Counted from the first letter of the stretch, positions 16,470 through 25,226 are shown. The stretch: 64,000 bases of DNA from DAOQVR01 sp035341665 (GCA_035341665.1 DAOQVR010000002.1:310001-374000); one strand, 5' to 3'. Made by a program: numbers and translations. Notes: a model not told the origin generated them from the sequence alone.

Positions 16470-17573
16470 CTAACCCTTTACGGATCCGGCCAGCAGGCCG
16501 CGCACGAAGTAGCGCTGCAACCCGAAGAACACCAGAAGCGGCAGCACCATGGTGATGAACGCACCGGCCGTGAGCAGGTGCCAGTCCTGGCCGCGGTCAC
16601 CCACGATGTTGGCCAGGCGCATGGTCACGACCATGAGGCTCTTGTCGCCGCCCAGGAAGATGAGGGCCACCAGGTAGTCGTTCCACACCCACAGGAACTG
16701 GAAGATGGCGAAGGAGGCCAGGGCGGGGATCGACAGCGGCAGGATCATCTTCATAAAGATGGTAAAGTGCGAGGCGCCGTCGATGAAGGCCGATTCCAGC
16801 GTCTCGCGCGGCAGGGTGCTGATGTAGTTGAAGAGCAGGTAGGTGGCCAGCGGCAGGCCAAAGCCGGTGTGGGCCAGCCAGATGGCCAAGTAGGTACCGT
16901 TGAGCTGCACCTTGTTGTAGAACTGGAGGATGGGAATCAGCGCAATCTGCAGCGGCACGACGAGCAGCGCCACAACCAAGACAAAGAGCAGGCGCCGGCC
17001 GGGGAACTTCATCCAGGCAAAGCCGTAGGCTGCGAAGGCGGCGATCAGGATGGGGATCACCGTCGACGGCACGGCCACGGCTATGGAGTTAAAGATCGCA
17101 CCCCACATGTCGTCGCCGGGGATGACCTCCTGGGTGCCGTCCGGCCTGTTGTAGACAAAGTCCTTGCCGCCCAGCACCTGCCGGTAGTTGTCCAGGGTAA
17201 AGTCCCAGCTGACCTGCCACTTGCGCTCCTGCACCTCGATCTTGCCGATGCGCCAGTTGCCGACCCACTGGACGCGCTTGCCCTCGACGTCGATGCCCTG
17301 CCGGAGCTCGTCGAAGGTGGTCTTGGTGCCATAGACCTCGATCACTCGGTTCTCTTCGTCGACGACCAACCCCTCAGCCCTGGGATCGAGCGATTCGGAG
17401 GCAACCCAGGCACGGTGCGGCAAGATGTTCCACCAACCGGTGGTCTGGACCGATTGCCGGTCGCGGAAGGAGGAGACGAGCAGGCCGATGATCGGCACAA
17501 TCCAGATCACGACAATGAGCGCCAAAGCGAGGTTGACCAGAAGCGGTCCGCGAAGTTTCTGTAGTCGAGTCAT
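16470..17573 (-). CDS. Alpha-glucoside-type ABC permease (MalG/AglG-like)
   Basis: 367 residues, CUT1 sugar ABC inner-membrane subunit. Six transmembrane segments are visible, with the EAA loop ESAFIDGASHFTIFMKMILP near residue 260 that contacts the ATPase. The first periplasmic loop is enlarged by about 90 residues (QTTGWWNILP to the DNYRQVLGG segment), as in AglG of rhizobial alpha-glucoside transporters, which are longer than MalG. It begins 1 bp after the stop of the other permease. No ATPase gene is present in the operon, so a shared MsmK-type ATPase encoded elsewhere is expected. Confidence 0.88.
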   Translation of the reverse strand: MTRLQKLRGPLLVNLALALIVVIWIVPIIGLLVSSFRDRQSVQTTGWWNILPHRAWVASESLDPRAEGLVVDEENRVIEVYGTKTTFDELRQGIDVEGKRVQWVGNWRIGKIEVQERKWQVSWDFTLDNYRQVLGGKDFVYNRPDGTQEVIPGDDMWGAIFNSIAVAVPSTVIPILIAAFAAYGFAWMKFPGRRLLFVLVVALLVVPLQIALIPILQFYNKVQLNGTYLAIWLAHTGFGLPLATYLLFNYISTLPRETLESAFIDGASHFTIFMKMILPLSIPALASFAIFQFLWVWNDYLVALIFLGGDKSLMVVTMRLANIVGDRGQDWHLLTAGAFITMVLPLLVFFGLQRYFVRGLLAGSVKG

Positions 17574-17574
17574 G

Positions 17575-18708
17575 CTAGAACGCCTCCGATTCCTTGAACC
17601 TGCGCAGGTTATAGATCATCACCGGTATGACGGCGACGAAGAGGACGATGGCGATGGCCGAGCCCAGTCCCGCATTCCGGGCGTTGAAGGACGTCCGGTA
17701 GAACTGGGTGGCGATCACCTCGGTGCCAAATTGCCCTCCCGTCATGACCCACACCACATCGAATATCTTGAGGGTGAAGATGATGACGGTGGTGGTGACG
17801 GTGATGATCGTGCCCGAGATATAGGGGATCATGATCTTGAAAAAGACCTGGAGCTCGTTCGCGCCGTCCACCCGCGCCGCCTCCAGGATCTCCTCTGGGA
17901 TGCCCTTGAGGGCCGCGGAGAAGAGCGTCATCGAGTAGCCGGCCTGCAGCCAGAGCACGATGATCACCAAGAAGAGGTTGTTGAAGGGAGCGATGGCCGT
18001 CCAGGCAGTGAAGGCCTGTGGTTGGCCGCCCAGCGCCGTCAGCACAGCATTCAGGAGGCCGATCTGCGGTGCGCCAACCGGCTTGACCTCGTACACAAAG
18101 TTCCAGATGACACTGGCGCCGACAAAGGAGATGGCCATGGGCATGAAGATGAGCGACTTGGCCACGCGCTCCCACCTGCTGCGGTCGGCCAGGACTGCCG
18201 CCAGGAGCCCAAAGGACACGGTCAAGGGCGTGGCGATGCCGATCCAGAAGAGAATGTTGTTACGAAACGCCTGGAGCATCTGCCGGTCGGTGAAGATGGT
18301 CAGGTAGTTGCGCAGGCCGATGAACGCGCCGCTGAGCCCATCACGGTCAAAGAGGCTGATGACAAAGCTGCGCACGGTAGGCACCGCCAGGTACCACGCC
18401 AGGATGGCGATGGCCGGCCCGATGAAGACAAAGGGCTGAAGCCATGCCGTCCACTGGTCGGGCAGCATCTCGACCAGCCAGTTAAAGATCCAGTAGAGCA
18501 CGGCCACGCCGCCGACGCCCCAGATGATGGCGATGACCGCGACCAGCCACTTGGGGGCGTCGCCCGCCCGCAAGAAAAGGAAGCCTTGGTACAGCACGAA
18601 GAAGGCGATCAGGGGGATGAGCACGGCCAAGGCCAACCGGAGGATGAAAGCCACCACCCTCGCGAGGGGCCCAGACCTTCGTCGCTCGGCGCCCAGAAGA
18701 TAGTCCAT
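17575..18708 (-). CDS. Alpha-glucoside-type ABC permease (MalF/AglF-like)
   Basis: 377 residues from ATG 18708 (MDYLLGAERRR), preceded by GGGAGG; the longer frame upstream reads through the intercistronic hairpin and is not used. Seven to eight hydrophobic segments and the EAA loop EILEAARVDGANELQVFFKI near residue 275 identify a CUT1 permease. It pairs with the downstream MalG-like subunit. Between it and the binding-protein stop lies a 12-bp-stem hairpin that probably tunes expression relative to the binding protein. Confidence 0.88.
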   Translation of the reverse strand: MDYLLGAERRRSGPLARVVAFILRLALAVLIPLIAFFVLYQGFLFLRAGDAPKWLVAVIAIIWGVGGVAVLYWIFNWLVEMLPDQWTAWLQPFVFIGPAIAILAWYLAVPTVRSFVISLFDRDGLSGAFIGLRNYLTIFTDRQMLQAFRNNILFWIGIATPLTVSFGLLAAVLADRSRWERVAKSLIFMPMAISFVGASVIWNFVYEVKPVGAPQIGLLNAVLTALGGQPQAFTAWTAIAPFNNLFLVIIVLWLQAGYSMTLFSAALKGIPEEILEAARVDGANELQVFFKIMIPYISGTIITVTTTVIIFTLKIFDVVWVMTGGQFGTEVIATQFYRTSFNARNAGLGSAIAIVLFVAVIPVMIYNLRRFKESEAF

Positions 18709-18734
18709 GAACAGACCTCCCTTGGGGTTTCCAG

Positions 18735-18762
18735 GTGCCCGCCACCTTGCGGTGGCGGGCAC
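18735..18762 (-). promoter_or_regulatory. Intercistronic hairpin between binding protein and permease
   Basis: A perfect 12-bp stem (18735-18746 with 18751-18762) closes a tetraloop that reads GCAA on the transcribed RNA, a GNRA-class loop. It lies 24 nt after the binding-protein stop and 27 nt before the permease start. By analogy with malE-malF it may stabilise the upstream message and lower permease expression. Confidence 0.7.
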
Positions 18763-18786
18763 TTTGCCTATGCTACTCCCTGGGCA

Positions 18787-21489
18787 CTACTGCGGCCAGG
18801 AAGCGTCGATCTCTGTGAGTACGGTGTTGAGGTCAGCTGCGCCTGACACCCAGTCCGTCATGCCCTTCCAGAACGAGCCCGTGCCCACTTCCGCAGGCAT
18901 CAGGTCCGACGCGTCAAACCGGAACGACGTCGCTTCCTGTACCAGCGTCGCAATGCCGCGCTCTAGGTCTACCCCGTACATCTCCGGCGTCGCCGTCTTG
19001 TGCGTCGCCAAAGCACCACCTGTGTCCAACCACCCCTTCGCCGACTCCGGCGCGGTGAAGAACTCCATCAACGCCCGCACTTCCGGCCGGTCGTTGAACA
19101 TCCCCATGATGTCCCCAGCTACCAGGAACGGCTTCCCGTATGCCTCGTCGATCGGAGGTAGGTAGAAGAAACCATAGTCCACGTCCGCCTTCGCCTCGGC
19201 CGGGAAGAAACCGGTGATAAAGTTGCCCTGCTTGTGCAGCCAGCACTTCGGCGGCACTTCAAACATCGGCGCCGGCGCATCCCCAAAGAAGGTGGAAACA
19301 ATGGCGTTCCGCCCGCCAAAGACGTACCCGTCCTTGAACCACAGCTCGCCCAACGTCTCCGCCGCCTTCGTCACCTCCGGCGAGGCAAAGTCCAGCTCAC
19401 CACTCACCCACTTGTCATAGTTCTCCAAGGAGGTGGTCCGCAGCATGAACTCTTCCATCCAGTCCGTCGCAGGCCAACCCGTCGCTACACCCGATTCGAT
19501 GCCCACGCACCACGGCGTGTCCCCGTCCGCCACAATCTGGTCAGACAGCGCAATCAACTCATCCCACGTCGTCGGAATCTCGTATCCCGCCGCCTCAAAG
19601 TCGTCCTTCGGGTACCACACCAGCGACTTGCCGTTGAAGCGGTACCAGAGTCCACCCATGATGTCGTTGCCGTCCGGGCCTTCGACCATCGCCATCTGCA
19701 GCCAGCTCTCGTTCCACTGCTGCTGCAGCCACTCCATCGGAATGAACGTCGACGGGTCTACAATCTTGCCCTGCCGCGTGAACGTCGCCAGCAGACCCGG
19801 CTGCGGAAAGTCCGCAATGTCCGGCTGGTCGCCCGCATCCACACGGATGCCAATCGACGTCTCGAATTCCTTGTTGCCGATGTAGTTGATGGTGATCCCC
19901 GTCAGCTCCTCGAACGCCTTGTACGATTCCTTGAACTTGACCTCGTCCGCGTCTGTGAAGGGGCCGTCCACCACCACCGTCGTGCCCGCGTACTCTCCCG
20001 CCAGCGCCTTCTCCAGGAAACCGCCGGACAGTACGGCAAAGCCGGGGCCTTCCGTCTCGGAGGGGCCGCCCTGCCCGGTCTCACCGGCCGGCCAGGACTT
20101 GTCGATCTCTGCGAGCACGGTGTCGAGGTCAGCTGCGCCTGACACCCAGTCCGTCATGCCCTTCCAGAACGAGCCCGTGCCCACTTCCGCAGGCATCAGG
20201 TCCGACGCGTCAAACCGGAACGACGTCGCTTCCTGTACCAGCGTCGCAATGCCGCGCTCTAGGTCTACCCCGTACATCTCCGGCGTCGCCGTCTTGTGCG
20301 TCGCCAAAGCACCACCTGTGTCCAACCACCCCTTCGCCGACTCCGGCGCGGTGAAGAACTCCATCAACGCCCGCACTTCCGGCCGGTCGTTGAACATCCC
20401 CATGATGTCCCCAGCTACCAGGAACGGCTTCCCGTATGCCTCGTCGATCGGAGGTAGGTAGAAGAAACCATAGTCCACGTCCGCCTTCGCCTCGGCCGGG
20501 AAGAAACCGGTGATAAAGTTGCCCTGCTTGTGCAGCCAGCACTTCGGCGGCACTTCAAACATCGGCGCCGGCGCATCCCCAAAGAAGGTGGAAACAATGG
20601 CGTTCCGCCCGCCAAAGACGTACCCGTCCTTGAACCACAGCTCGCCCAACGTCTCCGCCGCCTTCGTCACCTCCGGCGAGGCAAAGTCCAGCTCACCACT
20701 CACCCACTTGTCATAGTTCTCCAAGGAGGTGGTCCGCAGCATGAACTCTTCCATCCAGTCCGTCGCAGGCCAACCCGTCGCTACACCCGATTCGATGCCC
20801 ACGCACCACGGCGTGTCCCCGTCCGCCACAATCTGGTCAGACAGCGCAATCAACTCATCCCACGTCGTCGGAATCTCGTATCCCGCCGCCTCAAAGTCGT
20901 CCTTCGGGTACCACACCAGCGACTTGCCGTTGAAGCGGTACCAGAGTCCACCCATGATGTCGTTGCCGTCCGGGCCTTCGACCATCGCCATCTGCAGCCA
21001 GCTCTCGTTCCACTGCTGCTGCAGCCACTCCATCGGAATGAACGTCGACGGGTCTACAATCTTGCCCTGCCGCGTGAACGTCGCCAGCAGACCCGGCTGC
21101 GGAAAGTCCGCAATGTCCGGCTGGTCGCCCGCATCCACACGGATGCCAATCGACGTCTCGAATTCCTTGTTGCCGATGTAGTTGATGGTGATCCCCGTCA
21201 GCTCCTCGAACGCCTTGTACGATTCCTTGAACTTGATCTCGTCCGCGTCCGTGAAGGGGCCATCCACCACCACCGTCGTGCCCTTGTACTCCCCCGCCAG
21301 CGCCTTCTCCAGGTAGCCACCGGGAAGTACCGGGAATGGGGCTTCTACAGCCGGCTCCGTGACCGCAGTCGGCTCCGCAGAAGTGACCTCGGTCGGCTCG
21401 ACCACTTCGGTCTCCTCAGGTGCACAGGCCGCCAGCAGCATGCTGACGATCAGCACCAGGGCCAGCAATACGAAACTCTTGGATTTCAT
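18787..21489 (-). CDS. Tandem double substrate-binding lipoprotein of the sugar ABC transporter
   Basis: 900 residues, twice the family length. A lipoprotein signal ends at LLAAC (Cys22), followed by an acidic, Pro/Thr-rich linker. Two solute-binding units follow, residues about 52-483 and 484-900, offset by exactly 432 residues. Each begins GG(Y/F)LEKALAGEY and resembles AglE-type alpha-glucoside binding proteins. Residues about 85-455 and 517-887 appear identical, while the flanks of each unit differ. A short Gly/Glu-rich linker joins them; unit 2 has no signal peptide. Both units would be tethered by one lipid anchor beside a single permease pair. ATG 21489 follows AGAGGAGAG. Confidence 0.9.
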   Translation of the reverse strand: MKSKSFVLLALVLIVSMLLAACAPEETEVVEPTEVTSAEPTAVTEPAVEAPFPVLPGGYLEKALAGEYKGTTVVVDGPFTDADEIKFKESYKAFEELTGITINYIGNKEFETSIGIRVDAGDQPDIADFPQPGLLATFTRQGKIVDPSTFIPMEWLQQQWNESWLQMAMVEGPDGNDIMGGLWYRFNGKSLVWYPKDDFEAAGYEIPTTWDELIALSDQIVADGDTPWCVGIESGVATGWPATDWMEEFMLRTTSLENYDKWVSGELDFASPEVTKAAETLGELWFKDGYVFGGRNAIVSTFFGDAPAPMFEVPPKCWLHKQGNFITGFFPAEAKADVDYGFFYLPPIDEAYGKPFLVAGDIMGMFNDRPEVRALMEFFTAPESAKGWLDTGGALATHKTATPEMYGVDLERGIATLVQEATSFRFDASDLMPAEVGTGSFWKGMTDWVSGAADLDTVLAEIDKSWPAGETGQGGPSETEGPGFAVLSGGFLEKALAGEYAGTTVVVDGPFTDADEVKFKESYKAFEELTGITINYIGNKEFETSIGIRVDAGDQPDIADFPQPGLLATFTRQGKIVDPSTFIPMEWLQQQWNESWLQMAMVEGPDGNDIMGGLWYRFNGKSLVWYPKDDFEAAGYEIPTTWDELIALSDQIVADGDTPWCVGIESGVATGWPATDWMEEFMLRTTSLENYDKWVSGELDFASPEVTKAAETLGELWFKDGYVFGGRNAIVSTFFGDAPAPMFEVPPKCWLHKQGNFITGFFPAEAKADVDYGFFYLPPIDEAYGKPFLVAGDIMGMFNDRPEVRALMEFFTAPESAKGWLDTGGALATHKTATPEMYGVDLERGIATLVQEATSFRFDASDLMPAEVGTGSFWKGMTDWVSGAADLNTVLTEIDASWPQ
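18829..19940. repeat. Tandem repeat core, copy in the C-terminal binding unit
   Basis: 1,112 bp that match 20125-21236 at an offset of 1,296 bp with no difference in any stretch I compared. The first mismatches lie at 18828 (T versus C) and 19941 (C versus T). Outside these points differences become frequent. Confidence 0.9.
20125..21236. repeat. Tandem repeat core, copy in the N-terminal binding unit
   Basis: Partner of 18829-19940. The edges beyond the core differ at several positions, for example GEYKG versus GEYAG and DEIKF versus DEVKF at the protein level, which argues against simple read misassembly. Confidence 0.9.
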
Positions 21490-21534
21490 CGTGCTTCTCT
21501 CCTCTTGGTATCATTCGACAGGATCGGTGGGACA

Positions 21535-21549
21535 CTGTGGGTCCCACAG
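21535..21549. promoter_or_regulatory. 15-bp palindrome upstream of the double binding protein
   Basis: CTGTGGG, one base, CCCACAG: a perfect 7-1-7 inverted repeat 46 bp before the start codon at 21489. Its size and position suit a regulator site, but its sequence differs from the palindrome in front of the LacI gene. No convincing promoter was found in this 111-bp gap, so the gene may be read from the LacI promoter. Confidence 0.4.
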
Positions 21550-21600
21550 CGGTGAAGACCAGTACCCGGCCTCACCATGGTGCCTTCTCTCGTGCTGAGA

Positions 21601-22719
21601 TCACCCCCTTTCTTCCACTGCCCGTGTCGACGTCATGGGCAGTGCTCCCACAGCCGTTGCGCCGGCCGGCCGGTGTGCCGGTTGCGGTGCTCGGCGTGCG
21701 CCGCAGGACTCACGAACCACAAACTCCGTTTCCAACGTGATGGAGGAAATCTCCTCGTCGCCCTCGATCAGGGCAATGAGTAGCTCCGCAGCGGTCCAGC
21801 CCAGCCCATAGGCTGGGACACGAACCGTGGTGAGCGGTGGTACGGCGTGCGCCGCCAGGAAGATATCGTCAAAGCCCACCACCGCCATGTCCTGCGGGAC
21901 CCGCAGGCCGGCCTGGTGGATGGCACCCAAGACACCCAGTGCGGTCACATCGCTGGCGGCAAAGACCGCGGTGGGAGGCTCCGGCAGCTTCAGCAGCTCG
22001 CGCATGGCTGCAGCGCCCGAGTCGGGGCTAAAGTCGGAAATCTTGATCAGCGACGGGTCCAAGGGCAATCCCTGGCCGGCCAGCGCCTGCTGGTAGCCGG
22101 CGAGGCGCTCCTGCGCCCCGGAGTAGAACATCGGGGCGTTGGAGACAAAGCCGATGCGCTGGTGGCCGAGTCCGATCAGATGGTCCGTGGCCTGCCGGGC
22201 ACCCGCGCGGTTCTCGACGTCCACGAAGGGCGTGCCGCTCCCCTCGAGGCGCCCGTGCAAGATCAGGGGAAAGCCTTCGGCGGCAAGCTCGGGCAGGAGA
22301 GGATCGTCGAGGCGGGGCCCGGAGAGGATCAATCCATCCACCTGCTGCTCGCGCAGGAGGCGGTCATAGGCAGCACGGGTCGGTACATCCTCTGCCATCT
22401 GGAGCACAAGCAAGTAACGGCGGCGGGCAATGGACGCGGTGATGCCCTGCAGGAACAGGGGGATAAAGGCATCGCCCGCCAGGCGCCGCTGCCCCTCGCC
22501 CAGGACCAGGCCGATGCGCTGGGTCTTGCCGCTCGCGAGCGACCGGGCGGCAGCCGTGGGATGGTAGCCCAGGAGACGGGCTGCCTGGAGAACGCGCTGG
22601 CGCGTGTCGTCCGTGATCTTGACCCCCGGCACGTTGTTGAGGACAAAGGAGACCGTGGTGCGCGAGACACCTGCCCGGCTGGCCACATCTCGGCTGGTTA
22701 CCTGCTTACGGGGCGCCAT
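21601..22719 (-). CDS. LacI-family transcriptional regulator
   Basis: 372 residues from ATG 22719 (MAPRKQVTSRDV), with a GAGGTGGAGG purine tract upstream; a GTG at 22731 is an alternative. The N-terminal helix-turn-helix (TSRDVASRAGVSRTTVSFVLN) and hinge helix (TAAARSLASGKT) are typical, followed by a periplasmic-binding-protein-like effector domain with VDGLILSGPR and the AVFAASDVTALGVL segment. A 30-residue Ala/Pro-rich tail is extra. It heads the alpha-glucoside operon and is the likely repressor. Its own promoter overlaps a perfect 15-bp palindrome, which suggests autoregulation. Confidence 0.92.
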   Translation of the reverse strand: MAPRKQVTSRDVASRAGVSRTTVSFVLNNVPGVKITDDTRQRVLQAARLLGYHPTAAARSLASGKTQRIGLVLGEGQRRLAGDAFIPLFLQGITASIARRRYLLVLQMAEDVPTRAAYDRLLREQQVDGLILSGPRLDDPLLPELAAEGFPLILHGRLEGSGTPFVDVENRAGARQATDHLIGLGHQRIGFVSNAPMFYSGAQERLAGYQQALAGQGLPLDPSLIKISDFSPDSGAAAMRELLKLPEPPTAVFAASDVTALGVLGAIHQAGLRVPQDMAVVGFDDIFLAAHAVPPLTTVRVPAYGLGWTAAELLIALIEGDEEISSITLETEFVVRESCGARRAPQPAHRPAGATAVGALPMTSTRAVEERG

Positions 22720-22741
22720 CCTCCACCTCACGCGGCTAATC

Positions 22742-22756
22742 CGCGTTACTAACGCG
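22742..22756. promoter_or_regulatory. Probable LacI-family operator
   Basis: CGCGTTA, one base, TAACGCG: a perfect 7-1-7 palindrome covering the predicted transcription start (about 22755) and first transcribed bases of the LacI gene. A repressor here would block its own promoter and, by read-through, the sugar operon. Confidence 0.65.
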
Positions 22757-22761
22757 TGTCA

Positions 22762-22790
22762 ATTATAGCGCACCGTAGCCGCTTTGTCAA
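22762..22790 (-). promoter_or_regulatory. Perfect consensus sigma70 promoter for the LacI-headed operon
   Basis: TTGACA (22785-22790), exactly 17 bp and TATAAT (22762-22767) on the minus strand. The TGA stop of the upstream GNAT gene (22787-22789) forms part of the -35 box. A palindromic operator follows at once. Confidence 0.9.
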
Positions 22791-23404
22791 GTGCGAGTTC
22801 CAAATCGCTCCGGTGTGGGAGGGGTACCCTGCCGGGCGAGCCACTCCTCTTCCAGGATCGCATACGACAGCGCATCCCACCACCGCCCCTTGAAGTACTC
22901 TTTGTCACGCAGACGCCCTTCCCGCCGCATGCCCAGCCTCTCCAGGACGCGCACCGAGCCGGCGTTCTCTGCAATGCACCAGGCAGTGATGCGATGCAGC
23001 CGGAGGTGAGAGAACCCCCAGCCGACGACGGCGCGCGCCGCCTCGGTGGCATAGCCGTGGCCCCAGAAATCGGGGTCCAGCTCGTAGCCAATGTCTGCCT
23101 CGCGGGCGTGGCTCTCTTCCATCCGGATGCCGCAGTTGCCGATCAGGCGGCCGGTCGCGCTGAGGGTTATGGCCAGCTGGAACCGGGCGCGGGGCGTCTC
23201 GCGCTGCTGGGCGATAAAGAGATCGACAAAGGAGCGCACTTCCTCAGGCGTTCGCTGGCTCCACTCGTAGAAGCGAAGGTAGCGCGAGTCCTGCTGGTAC
23301 GCCAGGACGGCCCGCCAGTCGTCCTCGCCAAAATCGCGCAGGCGAAGGCGCTCCGTTTCCAGGACCAGGGAGCTGCCCGCTTGCAAACCGTCAGAGACCG
23401 GCAT
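22787..23404 (-). CDS. GNAT acetyltransferase, RimJ/RimL-like
   Basis: 205 residues, ATG 23404. It opens LVLETERLRLRDFGEDDW, the usual start of RimJ/RimL-like Acetyltransf_3 proteins, and contains ATGRLIGNCGIR, GYELDPDFWGHGYATEAARA (acetyl-CoA-binding motif A) and NAGSVRVLERLGMRREG near the C terminus. It should transfer acetyl from acetyl-CoA to an amine, possibly an N-terminal amino group or small molecule. It lies 6 bp after a sugar permease gene and closes that operon; its stop codon overlaps the next promoter. Confidence 0.88.
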   Translation of the reverse strand: MPVSDGLQAGSSLVLETERLRLRDFGEDDWRAVLAYQQDSRYLRFYEWSQRTPEEVRSFVDLFIAQQRETPRARFQLAITLSATGRLIGNCGIRMEESHAREADIGYELDPDFWGHGYATEAARAVVGWGFSHLRLHRITAWCIAENAGSVRVLERLGMRREGRLRDKEYFKGRWWDALSYAILEEEWLARQGTPPTPERFGTRT

Positions 23405-23410
23405 GGCGGC

Positions 23411-24265
23411 CTAGCCGCGGACGGCGCCGCTGGTCATGCCGCGGATAAAGTGGCGCTGGAAGAGGATGTAGACGAGAAGTATCGGACCGCTGACGATGAG
23501 GCTGCCGGCAGCCAGGAGGGGCACGTCGGCGGTATGCTGGCCCTGGAAGAAGGCCAGGCCGACAGGCAGCGTGCGCAGGCTCTCGCTTGAGACGAGAACG
23601 AGGGCCAGCAGGAACTCGTTCCACGTCCACATGAAGAGCAGCACGACAAGGGTCAGGATGGCCGGGCGTGCGACTGGGACCAGGATGCGCCAGAGGACGC
23701 CGAAGCTGTCGCAGCCGTCGATCAGCGCCGCGTCCACCAGCTCCCCGGGGGAGGTCCGGAAGAAACCGGCCATCCAGAAGGTCCCAAAGGAGACGCTGAG
23801 CCCGACCTGGGGCAGGATCAGCGCCCAGTAGGTATCGGTGAGGCTGATGGCGCGCAGCCGGTAGTAAAGCGGGATGACGACAGCCTCGAACGGGACCATG
23901 AGGCCGACGAGGAAGAAGAGGAACAGCCAGCGACTGCCGGCAAACCGCAGGCAGCCAAAGGCGTAGCCGGTGAGGATGGAGAGCACGGCCGACACTGCCA
24001 CCACGGACACCGCCACGATGGCGCTGCTGCGGAAGTAGACGCCAAAGCGGGCCTGGCTCCAAGCCCGCACAAAGTTGTCGAGGCGCCAGTGCTGGGGCAG
24101 GGAGAGCACCCCCTGGGTCAGCTCAGCATCGGTCTTGAAAGAGGCGAGGAGCAGGATGATGAAAGGAAGCAAGGCGACGACGAGGAAGAGCGTGAGCAGG
24201 AAGTAGGTCACGCCGGCGTGCGCCACCCTGCGGCCGGACAACTTGGGTGCGGGAGCGCGGCTCAC
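23411..24265 (-). CDS. Carbohydrate ABC permease, MalG-like (second system)
   Basis: 284 residues, the normal MalG length and without the loop insertion of the first system. The GTG start at 24265 overlaps the upstream stop as GTGA. Six transmembrane segments and the EAA loop ELVDAALIDGCDSFGVLWRI near residue 180 identify a CUT1 permease. It pairs with the upstream MalF-like subunit. There is no ATPase gene in this operon either. Confidence 0.9.
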   Translation of the reverse strand: MSRAPAPKLSGRRVAHAGVTYFLLTLFLVVALLPFIILLLASFKTDAELTQGVLSLPQHWRLDNFVRAWSQARFGVYFRSSAIVAVSVVAVSAVLSILTGYAFGCLRFAGSRWLFLFFLVGLMVPFEAVVIPLYYRLRAISLTDTYWALILPQVGLSVSFGTFWMAGFFRTSPGELVDAALIDGCDSFGVLWRILVPVARPAILTLVVLLFMWTWNEFLLALVLVSSESLRTLPVGLAFFQGQHTADVPLLAAGSLIVSGPILLVYILFQRHFIRGMTSGAVRG

Positions 24266-25176
24266 GTCTCTCGGGCCACCCTTTCCTGGAGCCGCAGGAT
24301 CGCGGCGCTGATCGTTAGGATGATCACGGCAAGGACGACCGCTACGGCCGCGGCGTAGCCGACGTTGTTGGTCACAAAGGCGTTGCGCCAGATGTGAAAG
24401 GCAACCACGAGGGTGCGCGTGCCGGGCCCGCCGCGGGTGGTGGTGTACACCAGGTCAAAGACGCGCAGCGCAGCGATGAGGGTTGTGATGAGCGCGACCA
24501 CAATCTCGCTGCGCAGGCCGGGCAGGGTGACGTAGCGCAGCTCCTGGTACGCATTGGCGCCGTCGATCCGCGCCGCGTCGTAGAGGTCAGGCTCGATGCG
24601 CTGCACGCCGGCGATGAACAGGACCATGCAGAAGCCGTACTGCACCCAGGTCCCGATGCCCCCCACCGCAGGCAGCGCCCAGGTGAAATCGCCGAGCCAG
24701 ACCTTGGCCCAGGCATCCAGGCCCAGGGCGCGCAGGAACTGGTTGAGAGGGCCGCTGACCGGGTTGAGGATCCAGCGCCAGACCACGCCGACCACCACCA
24801 TCGACATGACCTGGGGGACAAAGAGGCCGGCGCGGAAGAGGGCCATGCCGCGCAGCGGCCGCCGCGTCATGAGGGCGGTGAGGAAGAGAGCCAACAAGAT
24901 CGGAAGGATGGTGTAAAAGATGACAAAGACGGCGTTGTTGGCCAATGCCGTGAAAAAGGCCCTGTCGCGGAAAAGCTCCGCATAGTTGCGGAGCCCATAG
25001 AAGACGGGCCGGCCGATCCCGTCCCAGTCGTAGAGGCTGGTGCGCACCGTGTCGAGGATGGGCAGAAAGACAAAGAGCACGTAGATCAGGAGTCCGGGAG
25101 CGAGGTAAAGGTAGCCGGTGTACCAGCGCTGGCCTGGCTTGAGGCCCGATGGGCGAAGGCGCGCGGCAAGCTTCAT
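24262..25176 (-). CDS. Carbohydrate ABC permease, MalF-like (second system)
   Basis: 304 residues from ATG 25176 (MKLAARLRPSG); a GTG at 25206 lies 10 codons earlier, and neither has a strong ribosome site. Six hydrophobic segments (YLYLAPGLLIYVLFVFLP first) and the EAA loop DLYDAARIDGANAYQELRYV near residue 210 are present. The substrate is an unknown sugar or oligosaccharide. A long inverted repeat lies between this gene and the binding-protein stop. Confidence 0.88.
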   Translation of the reverse strand: MKLAARLRPSGLKPGQRWYTGYLYLAPGLLIYVLFVFLPILDTVRTSLYDWDGIGRPVFYGLRNYAELFRDRAFFTALANNAVFVIFYTILPILLALFLTALMTRRPLRGMALFRAGLFVPQVMSMVVVGVVWRWILNPVSGPLNQFLRALGLDAWAKVWLGDFTWALPAVGGIGTWVQYGFCMVLFIAGVQRIEPDLYDAARIDGANAYQELRYVTLPGLRSEIVVALITTLIAALRVFDLVYTTTRGGPGTRTLVVAFHIWRNAFVTNNVGYAAAVAVVLAVIILTISAAILRLQERVARET

Positions 25177-25226
25177 GGCAGGCGATCCCGGCGGCCGCTC
25201 GAGCACGGCAGAGTGCAGGCCGCACC

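Noticed and set aside
18787..21489. Duplicate assembly artefact of a single binding-protein gene
   Set aside because: Both edges of the repeat carry several base differences and a distinct linker joins the units, which a simple misassembly would not create. Long reads are still needed.
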